Assembly: GCA_037968495.1 (NCBI GenBank)
Contig: JBBKVP010000012.1
Span: 5,677 to 69,676, forward strand
Length of the DNA: 64,000 bases
DNA from: Aestuarierythrobacter sp037968495
Lineage (GTDB): Bacteria; Pseudomonadota; Alphaproteobacteria; Sphingomonadales; Sphingomonadaceae
Reading direction: 5' to 3'
Every line of letters starts with the position of its first letter. Position 1 is the first letter of the stretch. Positions 63,174 through 64,000 of this stretch are shown one piece after another. The translations under genes were made by a program, and so were the position numbers. Under the pieces are notes generated by a model. It was not told the DNA's origin. It saw only the letters and a program-made list of their open reading frames with translations, and did not search any database.

Positions 63174-64000
63174 CAGGCCGCTGCGGCGTGGCGGTGCAGA
63201 AACGGCGTGTAAAAACGCTCGATTTCGCCGAGCACTTGCTCTGGATCTTCGATCAGCATCACTTGATTGCGAAACTCTGCACTGCCGTGCAACCCTTTGG
63301 TATACCAGCCAATATGCTTGCGGGCGACCTTGCTACCGACTTCAGTCCCGTAGTGTGCCAGCATTGCGCGGTAATGTTCGACGAGCAGGTCATATTGCGC
63401 TTCAAAGCTGGGGCTTTCAAGCTGTTCGCCCGTTTGCAGCCAATGCATAACTTGCCCGAGCAGCCAAGGCTTGCCGTAAGCGCCACGGCCGATCATAACG
63501 CCATCGGCTCCGCTTTGCTCCAACGCAGCAGCACTATCTACCAGCGTATTGATGTCGCCATTGGCGATCACGGGGACAGAAACCGCATCTTTCACCTTGC
63601 GGATGAAGGACCAGTCGGCGCTGCCCCGGTACATCTGGTTCCGCGTGCGGCCATGCACCGTGATCAGCTTTGCGCCCAAATCTTCCGCGATATGTGCGAG
63701 TTCAGGCGCGTTCAAGCTGTCATGATCCCAGCCCATCCGCATTTTGACCGTGACCGGCACGTCGACTGCATCGACTGTCGCTTTGATCAAGCTCGCGGCG
63801 AGCGGAAGGTCGCGCATCAGCGCCGATCCTGCGTCGCCATTGACTACCTTCTTTACCGGGCAACCCATATTGATGTCGATAATCGCCGCACCGCGATCGG
63901 CATTGAGCTTGGCAGCCTCTGCCATCTCGCCTGGATTGCATCCGGCGAGCTGAAGCGAAACCGGTTCCTCGACCGGGTCCCACGCTGCCTTCTGCAAAGA
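63173..64000 (-). CDS. dusB: tRNA-dihydrouridine synthase B (start outside window)
   Basis: 275 codons are visible and the frame remains open at the window edge, so the N-terminus is missing. FMN-dependent TIM barrel reducing uridines in tRNA: SLQLAGCNP, DINMGCPVKKVV (catalytic Cys), VKMRMGWD, TVHGRTRNQMY, PVIANGDI and GVMIGRGAYGKPWLLGQV. First visible gene of dusB-ntrBC-ntrYX-hfq-hflX. Confidence 0.95.
   Translation of the reverse strand, partial: SLQKAAWDPVEEPVSLQLAGCNPGEMAEAAKLNADRGAAIIDINMGCPVKKVVNGDAGSALMRDLPLAASLIKATVDAVDVPVTVKMRMGWDHDSLNAPELAHIAEDLGAKLITVHGRTRNQMYRGSADWSFIRKVKDAVSVPVIANGDINTLVDSAAALEQSGADGVMIGRGAYGKPWLLGQVMHWLQTGEQLESPSFEAQYDLLVEHYRAMLAHYGTEVGSKVARKHIGWYTKGLHGSAEFRNQVMLIEDPEQVLGEIERFYTPFLHRHAAAA

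Overview
The window is a gene-dense, GC-rich core segment of an alphaproteobacterial chromosome. Gene order and protein type point to Sphingomonadales, most likely an Erythrobacteraceae (Erythrobacter/Altererythrobacter-like) marine or aquatic bacterium. Supporting traits are the dusB-ntrB-ntrC-ntrY-ntrX-hfq-hflX run without trkA, a tandem-domain Hfq, a DOMON-like protein, a vgr-related zincin-like protein, a perfect alphaproteobacterial LexA box (GTTC-N7-GTTC) before radA, and PhaR. No insertion sequence, prophage, CRISPR array, integrated island or rRNA operon is visible; the only RNA gene found is tRNA-Ser(UGA). No gene-free stretch exceeds about 180 bases.

Layout. 1-14 kb: 3' part of an acyl-CoA dehydrogenase with a good terminator, an MFS exporter plus cysK, a PilZ protein and tyrS, a DOMON-like protein overlapping a DUF1343 (NamZ-like) protein, a small secreted protein, a three-gene moxR/VWA/DUF817 operon behind a perfect palindrome, then lpoA-like and parE. 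14-21 kb: rsmI-yraN-gshB, dedA bracketed by two related palindromic repeats, hemW-xerC, a CAP-domain protein and rph-rdgB. 21-28 kb: heat-shock cluster hrcA-grpE and dnaK-dnaJ, interrupted on the other strand by an unusual pcuC / zincin-like / indoleamine 2,3-dioxygenase operon. 28-38 kb: patatin-like lipase, radA-cvpA-NifU-like, MHS transporter-alr, phaR, proS (archaeal/eukaryotic type). 38-45.5 kb: TupA-like ATP-grasp, rnr, uspA, pdhC-orf-thioesterase-lpdA, tRNA-Ser. 45.7-54.1 kb: a small membrane protein, then a long run of peptidoglycan and housekeeping genes (mltB-like, rlpA, D,D-carboxypeptidase, tmk, holB, metG, tatD, PhnP-like MBL, a 58-residue membrane microprotein). 54.2-64 kb: mazG, convergent with the nitrogen-regulation operon dusB-ntrB-ntrC-ntrY-ntrX-hfq-hflX.

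The genes work together mostly as housekeeping modules: nitrogen two-component control linked to RNA chaperone and ribosome-rescue GTPase; chaperones; cell-wall remodelling; pyruvate dehydrogenase parts; replication and translation.

Most interesting points: (1) hfq encodes two different Sm/Hfq domains in one chain, the second lacking most rim and some distal-face residues; (2) hflX and the zincin-like gene both have conserved N-termini with no ATG/GTG/TTG available, and in each a CTG lies exactly in a CTGA overlap with the upstream stop codon, suggesting CTG initiation by translational coupling (with ATGA, GTGA and TTGA overlaps elsewhere, all four NTGA forms appear here); (3) a bacterial indoleamine 2,3-dioxygenase in an odd operon; (4) clear operator-like sequences before radA, phaR, the moxR operon and a small secreted protein; (5) a KESKS in place of KMSKS in MetRS. 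Product calls come from reading motifs by eye; no database search was run.
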